From Janthinobacterium sp. UMAB-56 (lineage in GTDB: Bacteria > Pseudomonadota > Gammaproteobacteria > Burkholderiales > Burkholderiaceae_D), in the NCBI RefSeq assembly GCF_900095265.1, contig NZ_LT607655.1, forward strand, positions 154,914 to 218,913: DNA of 64,000 nt, written 5' to 3'. Positions 9,239-20,040 of the stretch are shown in pieces. A program made the translations under genes and the position numbers. Positions within the stretch are counted from its first letter, which is position 1; each line of letters starts with the position of its first letter. Below the pieces are notes generated by a model, which ran no database searches, had not been told where the DNA came from, and saw only the letters and a list, made by a program, of their open reading frames with translations.

Positions 9239-11395
9239 ATGACTCGCAAGCTGTTCGTCACCACTGCCCTGCCTTACGCAAACGCCGCTTTCCACATTGG
9301 CCACATCATGGAATACATCCAGGCCGATATCTGGGTCCGGTTCCAGCGAATGCAACGCGATGGCGCAGCCGCGCGTGAAGTGCACTTTGTGGGCGCCGAC
9401 GATACGCATGGCACGCCCATCATGATCGCCGCCGAAAAGGAAGGCATCACGCCGCAGCAATTCGTCGCCAACATCGCCGCCGGCCGCGCCCAGTACCTCG
9501 ATGGCTTCCATATCGCCTTCGATAACTGGTATTCGACCGATTCGCCGGAAAACGTCGATCTGTCGCAATCGATCTATCGCAAATTGCGCGATACGGGCCT
9601 GATTGTCACGAAAACCGTCGACCGCTTCTTCGACCCGGTCAAGGGAATGTTCCTCGCCGACCGCAACATCAAGGGCGAATGCCCGAAATGCGGCGCGAAG
9701 AACCAATATGGCGACAATTGCGAAGTATGCGGCGCCGCCTACCAGCCAACCGACCTGGTCAACCCGTTCTCGGTCTTCACCAACGCGACACCCGTGATGA
9801 AGCCGTCGGAACAGTATTTCTTCAAGCTGTCCGACCCGCGCTGCTTCGAATTCCTGAAAAGCTGGCTGAATACGCCAGGCCGCTTGCAGCCGGAAATGGT
9901 CAACAAGGTCAGCGAATGGCTGGGCGAGGCGGGCGAAAAGCTGGCCGACTGGGATATCTCGCGCGATGCGCCCTACTTCGGCATCCCGATTCCCGATGCG
10001 CCGGGCAAGTTCTTCTATGTGTGGATGGATGCGCCCGTCGGCTACCTGGCCAGCCTGAAAAACTATTGCGACAAGCAGGGCCTCGATTTCGACGCCTTGC
10101 TGAACGATCCTGCCACGGAACAAATTCACTTCATCGGCAAGGACATCGTTTCCTTCCATTTGCTGTTCTGGCCCGCCATGCTGAAATTTGCCGGCCACCC
10201 GGTGATCGACAAACTGAAAGTCAATGTGCACGGCTTCCTGACGGTCAACAATGAAAAAATGTCGAAGTCGCGCGGCACGGGCATTTCGCCGCTGCGCTAC
10301 CTGGACCTGGGCATGAACCCGGAATGGCTGCGCTACTACATCGCCTTCAAGCTGAACTCGAAAGTGGAAGACCTGGACTTCAACGGCGACGACTTCGTGG
10401 CCCGCGTAAACAGCGACCTGATCGGCAAATACGTAAACATCGCCAGCCGCTGCGCCGGCTTCATCGCCAAGCGCTTCGACGGCAAGCTGGCATCAGTGCT
10501 GTCGGAAGGCGCGCAAAGCTGGATCAACCGCGCGCTGACGGTGGACGTCAACGGCGTCATCGTCGAGCGCCAGGCCAGCATCGCCGCGCACTTTGAAAAC
10601 CGTGAATTCGGCAAGGCCTTGCGCGAGATCATGGAAATCGCCGACATCACCAACCAGTATGTCGATGAAAACAAGCCGTGGATCCTGGCCAAGGATGCGG
10701 ACAAGACGGCTGAGCTGCACGACGTGTGCACCACGGCACTGATCCTGTTCCGCCAGTTGACGATACTGCTGTCGCCCGTCCTGCCGGGCGTGGCGAAGAA
10801 CGTGGCCTCGTTCCTCAACGATGCCGAGTTCAGCTGGGCAGATACGCAAGTATTCGGCGACGCCGTCTCGAACAGCATGCTGGGCCGCACCATCGGCGCC
10901 TACAGCCATTTGATGACGCGCATGGATGCCAAGATGATCGAAGCGCTGTTCGATGCACCGCAAGCGGCCGCCGCCATTGCCGCACCAGCGCCTGACGCCG
11001 CCAATGACGGTGCCGCCCCCGCCACGACGGCAGCCGCCATCGAGGAACTGGCGCCGGAAATCAAGATCGACGACTTCCTCAAGGTCGACCTGCGCATTGC
11101 GAAAATCGTCAACTGCGAACTGGTCGATGGCTCCGACAAGCTGCTGCGCCTGACCCTGGACGCGGGCGAAGGCCGCTTGCGCAATGTCTTCTCCGGCATC
11201 CGCTCGGCTTACCAGCCGGAAGAGCTGATCGGCAAGCTGACGGTGCTGGTGGCCAATCTGGCGCCACGCAAGATGAAGTTCGGTATTTCGGAAGGCATGG
11301 TCATGGCCGCCTCCGCCGCCGATGAAAAGGCGAATCCGGGCATCTACATCCTGAACCCGTGGCCGGGCGCCGAGCCTGGCATGCGCATCCGTTAA
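9239..11395 (+). CDS. metG: Methionine--tRNA ligase
   Basis: Charges tRNA-Met. The 718-residue protein is the long dimeric form: HIGH motif in [11 protein letters not shown] near residue 15, zinc knuckle [17 protein letters not shown] around residues 145-161, KMSKSRGTG near residue 340, an alpha-helical anticodon domain, an Ala/Pro-rich linker (about 580-605) and a C-terminal tRNA-binding OB domain starting [16 protein letters not shown]. The ATG at 9239 gives [15 protein letters not shown], the family start; the open frame extends further upstream without homology. Confidence 0.97.
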   Translation: MTRKLFVTTALPYANAAFHIGHIMEYIQADIWVRFQRMQRDGAAAREVHFVGADDTHGTPIMIAAEKEGITPQQFVANIAAGRAQYLDGFHIAFDNWYSTDSPENVDLSQSIYRKLRDTGLIVTKTVDRFFDPVKGMFLADRNIKGECPKCGAKNQYGDNCEVCGAAYQPTDLVNPFSVFTNATPVMKPSEQYFFKLSDPRCFEFLKSWLNTPGRLQPEMVNKVSEWLGEAGEKLADWDISRDAPYFGIPIPDAPGKFFYVWMDAPVGYLASLKNYCDKQGLDFDALLNDPATEQIHFIGKDIVSFHLLFWPAMLKFAGHPVIDKLKVNVHGFLTVNNEKMSKSRGTGISPLRYLDLGMNPEWLRYYIAFKLNSKVEDLDFNGDDFVARVNSDLIGKYVNIASRCAGFIAKRFDGKLASVLSEGAQSWINRALTVDVNGVIVERQASIAAHFENREFGKALREIMEIADITNQYVDENKPWILAKDADKTAELHDVCTTALILFRQLTILLSPVLPGVAKNVASFLNDAEFSWADTQVFGDAVSNSMLGRTIGAYSHLMTRMDAKMIEALFDAPQAAAAIAAPAPDAANDGAAPATTAAAIEELAPEIKIDDFLKVDLRIAKIVNCELVDGSDKLLRLTLDAGEGRLRNVFSGIRSAYQPEELIGKLTVLVANLAPRKMKFGISEGMVMAASAADEKANPGIYILNPWPGAEPGMRIR

Positions 11396-11410
11396 GGGCG
11401 ACAGGGATCG

Positions 11411-11893
11411 ATGATGAATATCGTGGTGCGCGAAGCAACAAATGCCGATGCACAACTAATGGCCGAGCTGACCCGCGCCGCGTGGGCCGGCAAGGTTGCC
11501 GCGTCGTCCAGTGGACACCACGAAACGGCGCAGCAGGTGGAAGCCCAGCTGCGCCACGGCGGCGGCTTCGTGTTGCTGATCGACGACATTCCAGCCGGTT
11601 CGCTGCGCTGGATGCCGCTCGACAGCGACCCCGCCATCTGGAAGATTTCACGCATGGGCGTGCTGCCCGCCTACCGGGGCAACCACGTCTCGCAGCACTT
11701 GCTGGAAGCCATCATTCATCACGGCCTGTCGTGCCAGGCAGAGGAATTGCGCCTGGCCGTGCGGCGCGACCAGCGCAAGCTGATCGATTTTTATGCGGCC
11801 TTCGAATTCGACCTGGCCGAAGAACTGGAATATTCGCACGCCAACCCCGCCGAACCGGCGCCGATGGTGATGCGACGATTGTTGCGTTATTGA
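11411..11893 (+). CDS. GNAT family N-acetyltransferase
   Basis: A 160-residue acetyltransferase. The GNAT core is visible: an N-terminal VREATNADAQLMAEL helix, the central beta strands GGFVLLIDDIPAGSLRWMPL, the acetyl-CoA loop region ISRMGVLPAYRGNHVSQHLLEA (the R/Q-x-x-G-x-G/A site appears as RGNHVS, somewhat degenerate) and a late FYAAFEF segment. The substrate is unknown. It begins 15 bases after metG and is probably cotranscribed. A second ATG three bases later (11414) could also be the start. Confidence 0.8.
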   Translation: MMNIVVREATNADAQLMAELTRAAWAGKVAASSSGHHETAQQVEAQLRHGGGFVLLIDDIPAGSLRWMPLDSDPAIWKISRMGVLPAYRGNHVSQHLLEAIIHHGLSCQAEELRLAVRRDQRKLIDFYAAFEFDLAEELEYSHANPAEPAPMVMRRLLRY

Positions 11894-12001
11894 TTTTTAG
11901 CAATTTCGCCCCCGCATTTGCCGATACAACAACCCGCCAAGCGGCACGGCGCGGTAAAATACGGCCGGCTGACCTTACCGATAAGACACTCAGAAGAGAA
12001 T

Positions 12002-12211
12002 ATGAAACTGCCTGCAAAACACAACAACTACGTATCCGACCATACCTTGTTCATCGCCGAACTGAAGGCCAAGAATCCTGGCATGGAAGCGGGCCAGCAA
12101 GCGGGCCGCGCCCTGCTGTGGGACAAGCCGGCCGTCAGCATCGATGAGCAGGAGCGCCAGCTGGCGTCGGCCGTCAAGCAACAGGCTTACGTTTACCAGA
12201 ACAAGAACTAA
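12002..12211 (+). CDS. DUF3460 family protein
   Basis: A 69-residue conserved protein: MKLPAKHNNYVSDHTLFIAE then a charged helix, LLWDKPAVSID, and a C-terminal EQERQLASAVKQQAYVYQ. DUF3460 proteins are restricted mostly to Betaproteobacteria and typically lie directly before scpA, as here. The function is unknown. I chose the ATG at 12002 because the open frame upstream has no family similarity. The preceding stretch contains a TAAAAT that may belong to a promoter. Confidence 0.85.
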   Translation: MKLPAKHNNYVSDHTLFIAELKAKNPGMEAGQQAGRALLWDKPAVSIDEQERQLASAVKQQAYVYQNKN

Positions 12212-12227
12212 GTCTGGTACCGGCACG

Positions 12228-13160
12228 ATGTTGCCTGAGGAGTCTGCAGTCACGCCTGAAGCCGGCGCTTCCGGTGCCGGCGCAGTCATCGCGTCGCCCG
12301 AAGTTGCCGCTGATGGCGACGGTAGCGGCGACGCTGCAGCATCTGCCACCGCAGTGACGGACGCGGCGCCCGCCGCCGACCCGCTGGGCATCGCCCGCCT
12401 GTATGGCGAGCCGATGCTGCGCATGCCGACGGATTTGTACATTCCGCCGGATGCGCTGGAAATCTTCCTCGAAGCCTTCGAAGGCCCGCTCGACTTGCTG
12501 CTCTACCTGATCCGCAAGCAAAACTTCAACATTCTCGATATTCCGATGGCGCAGGTGACCCTGCAATATCTGAAATATGTCGACCAGATCCGCGTGCGTA
12601 ATCTGGAATTGGCCGCCGAGTACTTGTTGATGGCGGCCATGCTGATCGAGATCAAGTCGCGCATGCTCTTGCCTTCACGCAAAAGCGACGTCGAGGAAGA
12701 TGGCGGCGACCCACGGGCTGAACTGGTGCGCCGCCTGCTCGAGTACGAGCAGATCAAGCTGGCCGCCTACGACCTGAACGCCATCCCCCAGTTCGAGCGC
12801 GATTTCGTGCGCACGCAGATTTTCATCGAGCAAAGCCTGACGCCCACCTGGCCCGACGTGGAGCCGGTGGACTTGCAGCAGGCCTGGCTCGACGTGCTGA
12901 AACGGGCGAAGCTGACCCAGCATCACCGCATCAGCCGCCAGGAACTGTCCGTGCGCGAGCACATGTCGAGCATCCTGCGCCACTTGCAATCGTCGCGCTT
13001 TGTCGAGTTCAGCGAGCTGTTCGACATTGCCGGCGGCGTGCCCGTGGTGGTGGTCAACTTCGTGGCCCTGCTGGAACTGGCCAAGGAAACCCTGATCGAA
13101 ATCACGCAGGCAGAACCGTTTGCCCCCATCTACGTCCGGCTGGCCTATTCGCCCGCCTGA
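12228..13160 (+). CDS. scpA: Segregation and condensation protein A
   Basis: Kleisin subunit of the Smc-ScpAB condensin that compacts and segregates the chromosome. The 310-residue protein has an Ala/Gly-rich N-terminal extension (about residues 1-50), then the conserved core LEAFEGPLDLLLYLIRKQ, NILDIPMAQVTLQYL, and an AAMLIEIKSRMLLP helix that would contact the Smc head. The C-terminal winged helix contains SRFVEFSELFD and VVNFVALLELAKETLIEI. The ATG at 12228 is the best in-frame start after the DUF3460 gene, but the low-complexity N-terminus makes the exact start uncertain. No scpB is in the window. Confidence 0.92.
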   Translation: MLPEESAVTPEAGASGAGAVIASPEVAADGDGSGDAAASATAVTDAAPAADPLGIARLYGEPMLRMPTDLYIPPDALEIFLEAFEGPLDLLLYLIRKQNFNILDIPMAQVTLQYLKYVDQIRVRNLELAAEYLLMAAMLIEIKSRMLLPSRKSDVEEDGGDPRAELVRRLLEYEQIKLAAYDLNAIPQFERDFVRTQIFIEQSLTPTWPDVEPVDLQQAWLDVLKRAKLTQHHRISRQELSVREHMSSILRHLQSSRFVEFSELFDIAGGVPVVVVNFVALLELAKETLIEITQAEPFAPIYVRLAYSPA

Positions 13161-13202
13161 TCCCCTCCCTTTGTCACTGACCACCGTACAACGGGGTTTT
13201 AG

Positions 13203-14054
<852 letters not shown>

Positions 14055-14066
14055 ACGCAATCACAG

Positions 14067-14087
14067 CGGGGCCATTCGGCCCCGTTT
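14067..14087 (+). terminator. Terminator after panC
   Basis: A 7-bp GC stem (CGGGGCC at 14067-14073 with GGCCCCG at 14078-14084), a 4-base loop and a short TTT run follow the panC stop by about 12 bases. It lies between the convergent panC and lipoprotein genes; on the minus strand there is no T run, so it mainly serves panC. Confidence 0.6.
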
Positions 14088-14093
14088 CTCCGC

Positions 14094-14540
14094 CTACTTC
14101 TCCATTCCTACCAGCCTGAGTTCGGCAAACAGCGGCCTGTTGCTGCCGCGTGCCGCTTGCAACATGTCATAGCTGGCCGCGTCGAGCACGATTTCCTCTC
14201 CCGCCCACAGCTTGCGCTGGCTTGCAGGCAGCCTCAGGCTGCGCAGCATGGTCCGCGCCTGCGTCGGGTCGGCTGCCAGCAGGCGGATCGCGTGTGCTGG
14301 GCGCTGCGTGCCCGTGAGTACCGGCAAGCCGCCCTGCGGGCCCTGCTGGCTCAGGCTGACATAGTCATGGCCGCCCACGCGGTGCAAATAGGCATGCCGG
14401 CCATCCTCTTCAGCAGGCAACTGCGCGGCCGGCTCCTGCATTTCGACGGACGCGACAGGCTCAAGATGTTCAAGGCTCACGCCACAGGCCGCCAACAGGG
14501 CCGTGCTCAGGGCGAAAAATAATACGGGTGTGCGGCGCAT
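14094..14540 (-). CDS. Hypothetical lipoprotein
   Basis: A 148-residue protein not recognised as a known family. The N-terminus is a lipoprotein signal (VLFFALSTALLAACGVSLEH) with lipobox LAAC, so it is likely anchored in the inner or outer membrane. The mature part is mixed alpha/beta: HAYLHRVGGHDYVSLSQQ, HAIRLLAADPTQARTML, GEEIVLDAASYDMLQAA and a final LFAELRLVG strand. It is convergent with panC. The 289 bases upstream hold a large palindrome (14707-14736) and the cheY terminator, but no clear promoter. Confidence 0.7.
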   Translation of the reverse strand: MRRTPVLFFALSTALLAACGVSLEHLEPVASVEMQEPAAQLPAEEDGRHAYLHRVGGHDYVSLSQQGPQGGLPVLTGTQRPAHAIRLLAADPTQARTMLRSLRLPASQRKLWAGEEIVLDAASYDMLQAARGSNRPLFAELRLVGMEK

Positions 14541-14706
14541 CGTGCGCTCCTTCTTGTCGGGGTCGGGGACAAAGGTGGAATACTGCAGCGATGATGGGCC
14601 AAATTATTTGACGTGTAAAGTTAACTTTGGGAAATATTTAATTCTGCTTCGCAACTGGGCGCACTGCATCGATAGGACACAGTATCGCCCCGGGAGAGCA
14701 CGTTGC

Positions 14707-14736
14707 GCGCCGGGTCTGTGGCCACAGTCCCGGCGC
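14707..14736. repeat. 30-bp near-perfect palindrome upstream of the lipoprotein gene
   Basis: Arms GCGCCGGG (14707-14714) and CCCGGCGC (14729-14736) enclose the perfect palindrome CTGTGGCCACAG (14716-14727); only the two T residues between the tiers do not pair. With no real loop it looks more like a DNA-binding site than a terminator, and no T run follows. The rest of 14541-14770 holds no gene. Confidence 0.55.
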
Positions 14737-14771
14737 GGGAATGGGGGGCTGCTCTGAGGCACTTGTGGATG

Positions 14772-14807
14772 AAAAAAACGCTGCCGGTTTGCACGGGCAG
14801 CGTTTTT
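14772..14807 (-). terminator. Terminator after the last chemotaxis gene (cheY)
   Basis: A perfect 12-bp stem (14774-14785 against 14796-14807, core ACGCTGCC) with a 10-base loop; the flanking A and T runs give it terminator character on both strands. On the minus strand it lies 23 bases after the cheY stop and closes the chemotaxis block. Confidence 0.85.
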
Positions 14808-14829
14808 CTTGATAACGGTCAAACCGGGA

Positions 14830-15228
14830 TCAGGCGCCGGCTTTTTCCAGCTTCTCGAAAATCTTGTTCAGCTTTTCATCGAGGGTCGCGGCCGTGAACG
14901 GCTTGACGACATAACCGCTGGCGCCAGCCTGGGCAGCGGCGATGATGTTCTCTTTTTTCGCTTCGGCGGTCACCATCAGCACGGGCAGCTTGGCCAGTGC
15001 GGGATCGGCGCGGATATGCTGCAGCATCGTCAGGCCATCCATGTTTGGCATGTTCCAGTCCGAGACGACGAAATCGTAGGATTCCGCGCGCAGCTTGGCC
15101 AGGCCCATCACGCCGTCTTCCGCCTCATCGACGTTGGCATAACCCAGTTCCTTCAACAGATTCCGGACAATGCGGCGCATCGTCGAAAAATCGTCAACGA
15201 CTAAAAATTTCATCTTTGGATCAGCCAT
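14830..15228 (-). CDS. cheY: Chemotaxis response regulator CheY
   Basis: A 132-residue single-domain receiver that, when phosphorylated by CheA, binds the flagellar switch. It shows the paired acidic residues [11 protein letters not shown], the phospho-acceptor Asp in [13 protein letters not shown], the Thr of [11 protein letters not shown] and the Lys of GYVVKPF. The [17 protein letters not shown] helix and WNMPNMDG are very close to enteric CheY, more so than the second receiver at 22852-23217, so this is the likely motor-binding CheY. It is the last gene of the block and has its own terminator. No cheZ follows it; a CheZ-like gene is further upstream. Confidence 0.93.
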   Translation of the reverse strand: MADPKMKFLVVDDFSTMRRIVRNLLKELGYANVDEAEDGVMGLAKLRAESYDFVVSDWNMPNMDGLTMLQHIRADPALAKLPVLMVTAEAKKENIIAAAQAGASGYVVKPFTAATLDEKLNKIFEKLEKAGA

Positions 15229-15375
15229 GAATAACTCCGTTGTTTCTGTAGCGGTTTGTTAATAATATCGACATGAATGCCGACATTATGGTCGACACTA
15301 CGGCAGCAAGTTGTAGGATAGCATTTTCGTTGCTTTTAGGCGAACAAACTTGCCTCCGATCATATAAAACGTGGC

Positions 15376-16446
15376 TTACACGCGCAAAGCACGCATGCCG
15401 TGTGCAGCCAGGTGTCCCAGCACCATGCCAGGCAGCGCCGTCAAAGCGCCCACTTCATGCGTAGCACCGACGGCGATCGCCTCGCGCGGCATGCCAAACA
15501 CCACGCAACTGGCTTCATCCTGTGCAAAATTATACGCTCCTGCGGCCTTCATCTCCAACATGCCTTGTGCGCCATCCTTGCCCATGCCAGTGAGGATCAC
15601 GCCGACGGCATTTTTACCGGCCGATTGCGCGGCCGAACGGAACAGCACATCGACCGACGGGCGGTGGCGGTTGACCGGTTCGCCCTGGTCGATCTTGGTC
15701 ATGTAGTTGGCGCCGCTACGCGTCAGGGTCAGGTGCGAATGGCCGGGCGCGATGTAGGCGTGACCCGGCAGCACGCGTTCGCCGCCTGCCGCTTCCTGCA
15801 CCGATATCTTGCACAGCGAATCGAGGCGGCGCGCAAACGAGCGCGTAAAGCCTTCCGGCATGTGCTGCGTGATCAGAATGCCGGGGCAATCGGATGGCAT
15901 CTGCATGAGGAATTCGCGGATCGCTTCCGTGCCGCCCGTCGACGCTCCGACGATGATCAGCTTTTCGCTCGACGTCAGGGGACTGCGCAGCGCTGGCAGC
16001 GGCGTAGCCACCTTGTCGCCGGCCGATGGCAAGGTGCGCGCGCGGATGCGGGCCTTGGAGGCAGCGCGGATCTTGTCGGCGATCATGTCGGTATACTCGC
16101 GCATGCCGCTCTGGATGGAAATCTTCGGCTTGGTGACGAAATCGACGGCCCCCAGCTCCAGCGCGCGCATGGTGATTTCCGAACCGCGCTCGGTCAGCGA
16201 CGACACCATCAGCACCGGCATGGGGCGCAAACGCATCAGCTTTTCCAGGAAATCCAGGCCATCCATCTTCGGCATCTCGACGTCGAGCGTCAGCACGTCA
16301 GGGTTGGTCTGCTTGATCATCTCGCGCGCTACCAGCGGATCGGGTGCCGCACCGACTACTTCCATGTCGGGCTGGCTGTTGACGATTTCCGTCATGACGC
16401 TGCGGATCAGCGCCGAATCATCCACGATCAATACCTTGATCTTCAT
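15376..16446 (-). CDS. cheB: Chemotaxis protein-glutamate methylesterase CheB
   Basis: Removes methyl groups from receptor glutamates and deamidates glutamines, resetting receptor sensitivity. The 356-residue protein has an N-terminal receiver ([14 protein letters not shown]; phospho-Asp in [12 protein letters not shown]), a linker, and the CheB catalytic domain with the triad in [14 protein letters not shown] (Ser), [10 protein letters not shown] (His) and [10 protein letters not shown] (Asp). It is transcribed after cheD, separated from it by 166 bases that contain structured repeat copy B, which may affect readthrough. Confidence 0.96.
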   Translation of the reverse strand: MKIKVLIVDDSALIRSVMTEIVNSQPDMEVVGAAPDPLVAREMIKQTNPDVLTLDVEMPKMDGLDFLEKLMRLRPMPVLMVSSLTERGSEITMRALELGAVDFVTKPKISIQSGMREYTDMIADKIRAASKARIRARTLPSAGDKVATPLPALRSPLTSSEKLIIVGASTGGTEAIREFLMQMPSDCPGILITQHMPEGFTRSFARRLDSLCKISVQEAAGGERVLPGHAYIAPGHSHLTLTRSGANYMTKIDQGEPVNRHRPSVDVLFRSAAQSAGKNAVGVILTGMGKDGAQGMLEMKAAGAYNFAQDEASCVVFGMPREAIAVGATHEVGALTALPGMVLGHLAAHGMRALRV

Positions 16447-16494
16447 AAAATATCCTTCCAGGCCTTGCGGCCCTTATTCTAAATCGGTAAAAAC

Positions 16495-16608
16495 GCCAGA
16501 CAAAACCGTAGCGAGCGGCACTGATTTGCGGCTAAGAAGCGCAACCGTGCCGAAGCACGGTGAGCATCGCAGGCCGCAAAGCACGACGCGCAGCAGGTTT
16601 GGTCTGGC
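16495..16608. repeat. Three-tier inverted repeat, copy B of the intergenic structured element
   Basis: About 114 bases with the same architecture as copy A (7867-7980). Outer arms 16495-16507 and 16596-16608 pair at 12 of 13 positions, with the single mismatch at the same place (eighth base) as in copy A, although the first seven bases of the arm differ. The middle arms share TTTGCGGC. The inner stem is ACCGTGC/GCACGGT with a 4-base loop (16544-16561). The AAAACCGTAGCGAGC phrase is identical to copy A. It starts 4 bases after the cheD stop, inside the che block. Confidence 0.8.
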
Positions 16609-16612
16609 ATTA

Positions 16613-17221
16613 CTAGAACAGCTCGACCTCGCCGCCGACTGGCGCGACCTTGAGGCGGCTTGCGTAATCGAGTTCGCGCCGCACCAGGGTGTCGTTATGC
16701 GTCTGCATCAGCTTTTTCACCAGCACCTTGCCGCTGCGCGGGAAAAAATACACCTTGCGCGGGTGGATGTCGTTGAGGTCTTCGGCCACCACGCGCATCT
16801 TCTCCGCCTTCAGGTAATTGATGACGAAAGCAGCATTGCGTTCGCCCACGTTGATCGCCGTGAAGCCGCGCAGCACGGCGCCGCCGCCGAACACTTTCGC
16901 TTCCATGTTCTCGCGCCGCGCGCCGGCCTTCAGCAAATCGTTGATCAGGATCTCCATGGCGTAGGTGCCATAACGCATCGACGCGGAAATCGGGCTATTC
17001 GGATCGCTGCCGCCATCGGGCAGCATGAAGTGGTTCATGCCGCCCAGGCCCGTGACGCGGTCGCGGATGCAGGCCGAGACGCAGGAGCCGAGCACGGTGA
17101 CGATCAGCATGTCCTTGTTGGTAAAGTAATACTCACCAGGCAAGATCTTGGCGGCGTCACAATTGAACGTCCTGTCGTAATAGACGTTAGTGGCGAATTG
17201 CTCTTTGGATTCCAGGCTCAT
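16613..17221 (-). CDS. cheD: Chemoreceptor glutamine deamidase CheD
   Basis: Deamidates glutamines on chemoreceptors. The 202-residue protein has the catalytic Cys in [13 protein letters not shown] and the catalytic His in [12 protein letters not shown], both intact; the [10 protein letters not shown] and [10 protein letters not shown] blocks are also typical. Its C-terminus, GGEVELF, ends like that of the CheZ-like protein at 23301-23849 (GDIELF). It is transcribed 9 bases after cheR, the usual cheR-cheD-cheB order. Confidence 0.95.
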   Translation of the reverse strand: MSLESKEQFATNVYYDRTFNCDAAKILPGEYYFTNKDMLIVTVLGSCVSACIRDRVTGLGGMNHFMLPDGGSDPNSPISASMRYGTYAMEILINDLLKAGARRENMEAKVFGGGAVLRGFTAINVGERNAAFVINYLKAEKMRVVAEDLNDIHPRKVYFFPRSGKVLVKKLMQTHNDTLVRRELDYASRLKVAPVGGEVELF

Positions 17222-17230
17222 ATTTCACTC

Positions 17231-18103
17231 TCATGTACGATGCGACGGTGCCTTGGGCGCGGCGCCCCGAGGCTGATCGAGCTCATAGACTGTTTTACCG
17301 CGCAGCTTCAATGAATCCGACACGTACAGAAAATTCTCCGAATGCCCGGCAAACAGCAGGGCATCTGGCTTCATCAATGGCACAAAGCGCGACAGGATCT
17401 TGCGCTGCGTCGCCTTGTCAAAATAAATCATCACGTTGCGGCAAAAGATGACGTCGAACTGCCCTGTCAATGGCCAGCTGTCGGCCAGCAGGTTGAGCGG
17501 CTTGAAGGTGATCATCTGGCGCAGTTCCGGGCGCACCCGCACCTGCCCTTCGCGGTCGCCCTTGCCGCGCAAGAAAAAGCGCCGCGCACGGTCGGCCGGC
17601 ATCTTGTCGAGCCGGTCCAGGTTGTAGACGCCATTGGCGGCCGTGGCCAGCACATTCGTGTCGATATCCGTGGCAATGATGGTGACCGGCGGCGTGAGCG
17701 TGTTGAACGCTTCGCAAGCCGTCATGGCGATCGAATACGGCTCCTCGCCGGTGGAACTGGCCGAACACCAGATGGTGATCGGCCCGCTCAGTTTTTTCAC
17801 ATGCTCGGCCAGCAGCGGAAAGTGATGCGCCTCACGGAAGAACGACGTCAGGTTGGTCGTCAGCGCATTCGTGAACGCTTCCCACTCGTCGCCCATGCGC
17901 CCGGCTTCCAGGTCGTCCAGGTAGCGGACGAACGAGGAGATGCCAGTCGCGCGCAGGCGCCTGGCCAGGCGGCTGTAGACCATCTCCTGCTTGCTGTCGG
18001 CCAGCGCGATGCCGGCCCGCTTGTAAATCATGGCGCGGACCCGTTCGAAGTCCTTGCCGGTGAAATCAAATTCCTTGACCGAATCCGTTTTAGTTTGCGG
18101 CAT
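17231..18103 (-). CDS. cheR: Chemotaxis protein methyltransferase CheR
   Basis: Methylates receptor glutamates with S-adenosylmethionine. The 290-residue protein has the N-terminal helical domain with RLARRLRATGISSFVRYL (about residues 45-62), and the Rossmann domain with IWCSASSTGEEPYSIAM (SAM motif I) and FCRNVMIYFD. The receptor encoded directly upstream ends in a WEEF tether, which fits CheR docking. It is cotranscribed with cheD. Confidence 0.95.
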   Translation of the reverse strand: MPQTKTDSVKEFDFTGKDFERVRAMIYKRAGIALADSKQEMVYSRLARRLRATGISSFVRYLDDLEAGRMGDEWEAFTNALTTNLTSFFREAHHFPLLAEHVKKLSGPITIWCSASSTGEEPYSIAMTACEAFNTLTPPVTIIATDIDTNVLATAANGVYNLDRLDKMPADRARRFFLRGKGDREGQVRVRPELRQMITFKPLNLLADSWPLTGQFDVIFCRNVMIYFDKATQRKILSRFVPLMKPDALLFAGHSENFLYVSDSLKLRGKTVYELDQPRGAAPKAPSHRT

Positions 18104-18174
18104 TTTGTTTTTACCTCTCTATGACTACTCTGACCAATGCCTTTGCAAGTATAACTAGCGGGACCGGGTTGGCG

Positions 18175-19887
18175 TCAGAACTCTTCCCAATCGTCGCCGC
18201 CGGCCGCCGCCAGCTTTTTCGCGGGCGGTGGCGTGCCGGCTTGCGCCGTCTTTGCCAACCGCCGTGTATTTGCCACTACGCCAGGTGCCGGCCGTGCCGC
18301 CGCTGGCACCGGCACGGGCGCGGTCACCTGCGCTGCGCTCTCGCCGTCCAGCTTGAAGATGCTGACGGCGTCGGCCAGCTTCTGCGCCTGCTCCTGCATG
18401 CTTTCGGCCGCCGCCGCCGCTTCCTCGACCAGCGCCGCATTTTGCTGCGTCATCTGGTCCATCTGCGCGATGGCCTGGTTCACTTCCTCGATGCCATGGC
18501 TTTGTTCCTGCGTTGCCGCCGTGATCTCGCCCATGATGTCGGCCACCTGCCGGATCGACGTGACGATCAGGCCCATGGTCTGCCCCGCCTCGTCCACCAG
18601 GCGGCTGCCGGCATCGACCTTGTCGACCGAATCGCCGATCAGGCCCTTGATCTCTTTCGCCGCGCCAGCGGAGCGTTGGGCCAGATTGCGCACTTCCGAC
18701 GCCACCACCGCAAAACCGCGTCCCTGTTCGCCTGCGCGCGCCGCTTCAACGGCTGCATTCAAGGCCAGGATATTCGTCTGGAACGCAATGCCGTCGATGA
18801 CGCCGATAATATCGACGATCTTGCGCGAACTGTCCTTGATCGACCCCATGGTATCGACCACTTGCGCCACCACCTTGCCGCCCTGCTCCGCCACCGACGA
18901 CGCCGACACGGCCAGCTGGTTGGCCTGGCGCGCGTTGTCCGCGTTCTGCTTCACGGTCGACGTCAGCTCTTCCATCGACGATGCCGTCTCTTCGAGCGAA
19001 CTGGCCTGCGTTTCCGTGCGCGCCGACAGGTCCGCATTGCCGCTGGCGATCTCGCGCGACGCCACGGTAATGGTGTCCGTCCCATTGCGCACATCGCTGA
19101 CCGTCTGCACCAGGCTTTCGTTCATGTCCTTGAGCGCCTGCTGCAGCGCGCTCGTTTCATCCTTGCCTTCGACCACCACGCACGACGTCAGCTCGCCGGC
19201 CGCGACCTTCTGCGCCACCGCCAGGGCGCCGGACAATGGCACCGTGATCGAGCGCGTGATGAAGATGGCGCACCAGGCACCGATCGCCACCGCCGCGCCG
19301 CCCAGGATGAACAGTATCGTCATCAGGCGCGCATCGGCCGCCAGCGAGTCGTCCATGAAGCTTTGCTGCGCCACGCGCTGCAAGTCGAGCAGCTTGTTGA
19401 TATCGGCCAGGGTCGTCTTGTTCAACGGGTCGATGCGGGTGGCGATCACCTTCGCCGCGCCCTCGCTGTTAAATGCCAGCACCTGCCCCATCGCTTCCTT
19501 GAAGGCGGCATCAACTTCGCCGTCGACCCTGGCGATGTTGGCCAGCAGCGCCTTCTCGCCGTCGGACAGGCCCAGGCCGGCCAGCTTGCCGCGCGCGCCG
19601 TCGTACAGCTTGCGCTGCGCGCGCACCTTGCCCTCTTCCGCCTGCATCAGGCCCACATCGCCCTGCAGGCCGATATTGCGCATGGCGATACCGGTTTCCA
19701 GCATCGCGCTTTTCATCAGCGACGCCTGCGTATTCTTTTCGCTTGCCAGTGCCAGGCCCGTGAGCAACTGGGCCTTGTTACGGTAATTCAGGGCATTCGC
19801 CGAAACGATCACCACCACCAGGATGGCGAGGATGCTGCCAAAACCTATCCCCAGCCGGGTGCCTATCTTGAAATCGCGCAAACTCAT
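18175..19887 (-). CDS. Methyl-accepting chemotaxis protein with C-terminal CheR tether
   Basis: A 570-residue transmembrane chemoreceptor. Order: TM1 (about residues 11-31), a four-helix-bundle periplasmic sensor (to about 190), TM2 ([18 protein letters not shown]), HAMP, and the signalling hairpin with [20 protein letters not shown] at its tip, followed by [20 protein letters not shown]. An Ala/Pro linker leads to the terminal DDWEEF, a WxxF pentapeptide tether for CheR/CheB. The ATG at 19887 with GGAGAC just upstream was chosen over an in-frame TTG at 19899. A hairpin terminator separates it from cheW, so it may have its own promoter. Ligand unknown. Confidence 0.94.
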   Translation of the reverse strand: MSLRDFKIGTRLGIGFGSILAILVVVIVSANALNYRNKAQLLTGLALASEKNTQASLMKSAMLETGIAMRNIGLQGDVGLMQAEEGKVRAQRKLYDGARGKLAGLGLSDGEKALLANIARVDGEVDAAFKEAMGQVLAFNSEGAAKVIATRIDPLNKTTLADINKLLDLQRVAQQSFMDDSLAADARLMTILFILGGAAVAIGAWCAIFITRSITVPLSGALAVAQKVAAGELTSCVVVEGKDETSALQQALKDMNESLVQTVSDVRNGTDTITVASREIASGNADLSARTETQASSLEETASSMEELTSTVKQNADNARQANQLAVSASSVAEQGGKVVAQVVDTMGSIKDSSRKIVDIIGVIDGIAFQTNILALNAAVEAARAGEQGRGFAVVASEVRNLAQRSAGAAKEIKGLIGDSVDKVDAGSRLVDEAGQTMGLIVTSIRQVADIMGEITAATQEQSHGIEEVNQAIAQMDQMTQQNAALVEEAAAAAESMQEQAQKLADAVSIFKLDGESAAQVTAPVPVPAAARPAPGVVANTRRLAKTAQAGTPPPAKKLAAAGGDDWEEF

Positions 19888-20040
19888 TACAGTCTCCAAT
19901 ATTTATGTGAACGGCGCCCGTTCAACCGGACGGCGCCGTGTTGTGGCCTGGTCTCTGTCGGACCTTGCAGCCTGCCGGCGCGCCTCTAAGCAATACTGCC
20001 CGCGCCGGTACATGCATATCTGTAGTGATTCTTTGCGTGC

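Noticed and set aside
14541-14700. Possible small RNA or riboswitch upstream of the lipoprotein gene
   Set aside because: No promoter, no T-run terminator and no known riboswitch core could be recognised on the relevant strand.
18121-19989. 622-codon open frame opposite the mcp gene
   Set aside because: Composition is Arg/His/Leu-rich without domains; the minus strand carries a complete chemoreceptor with all motifs.
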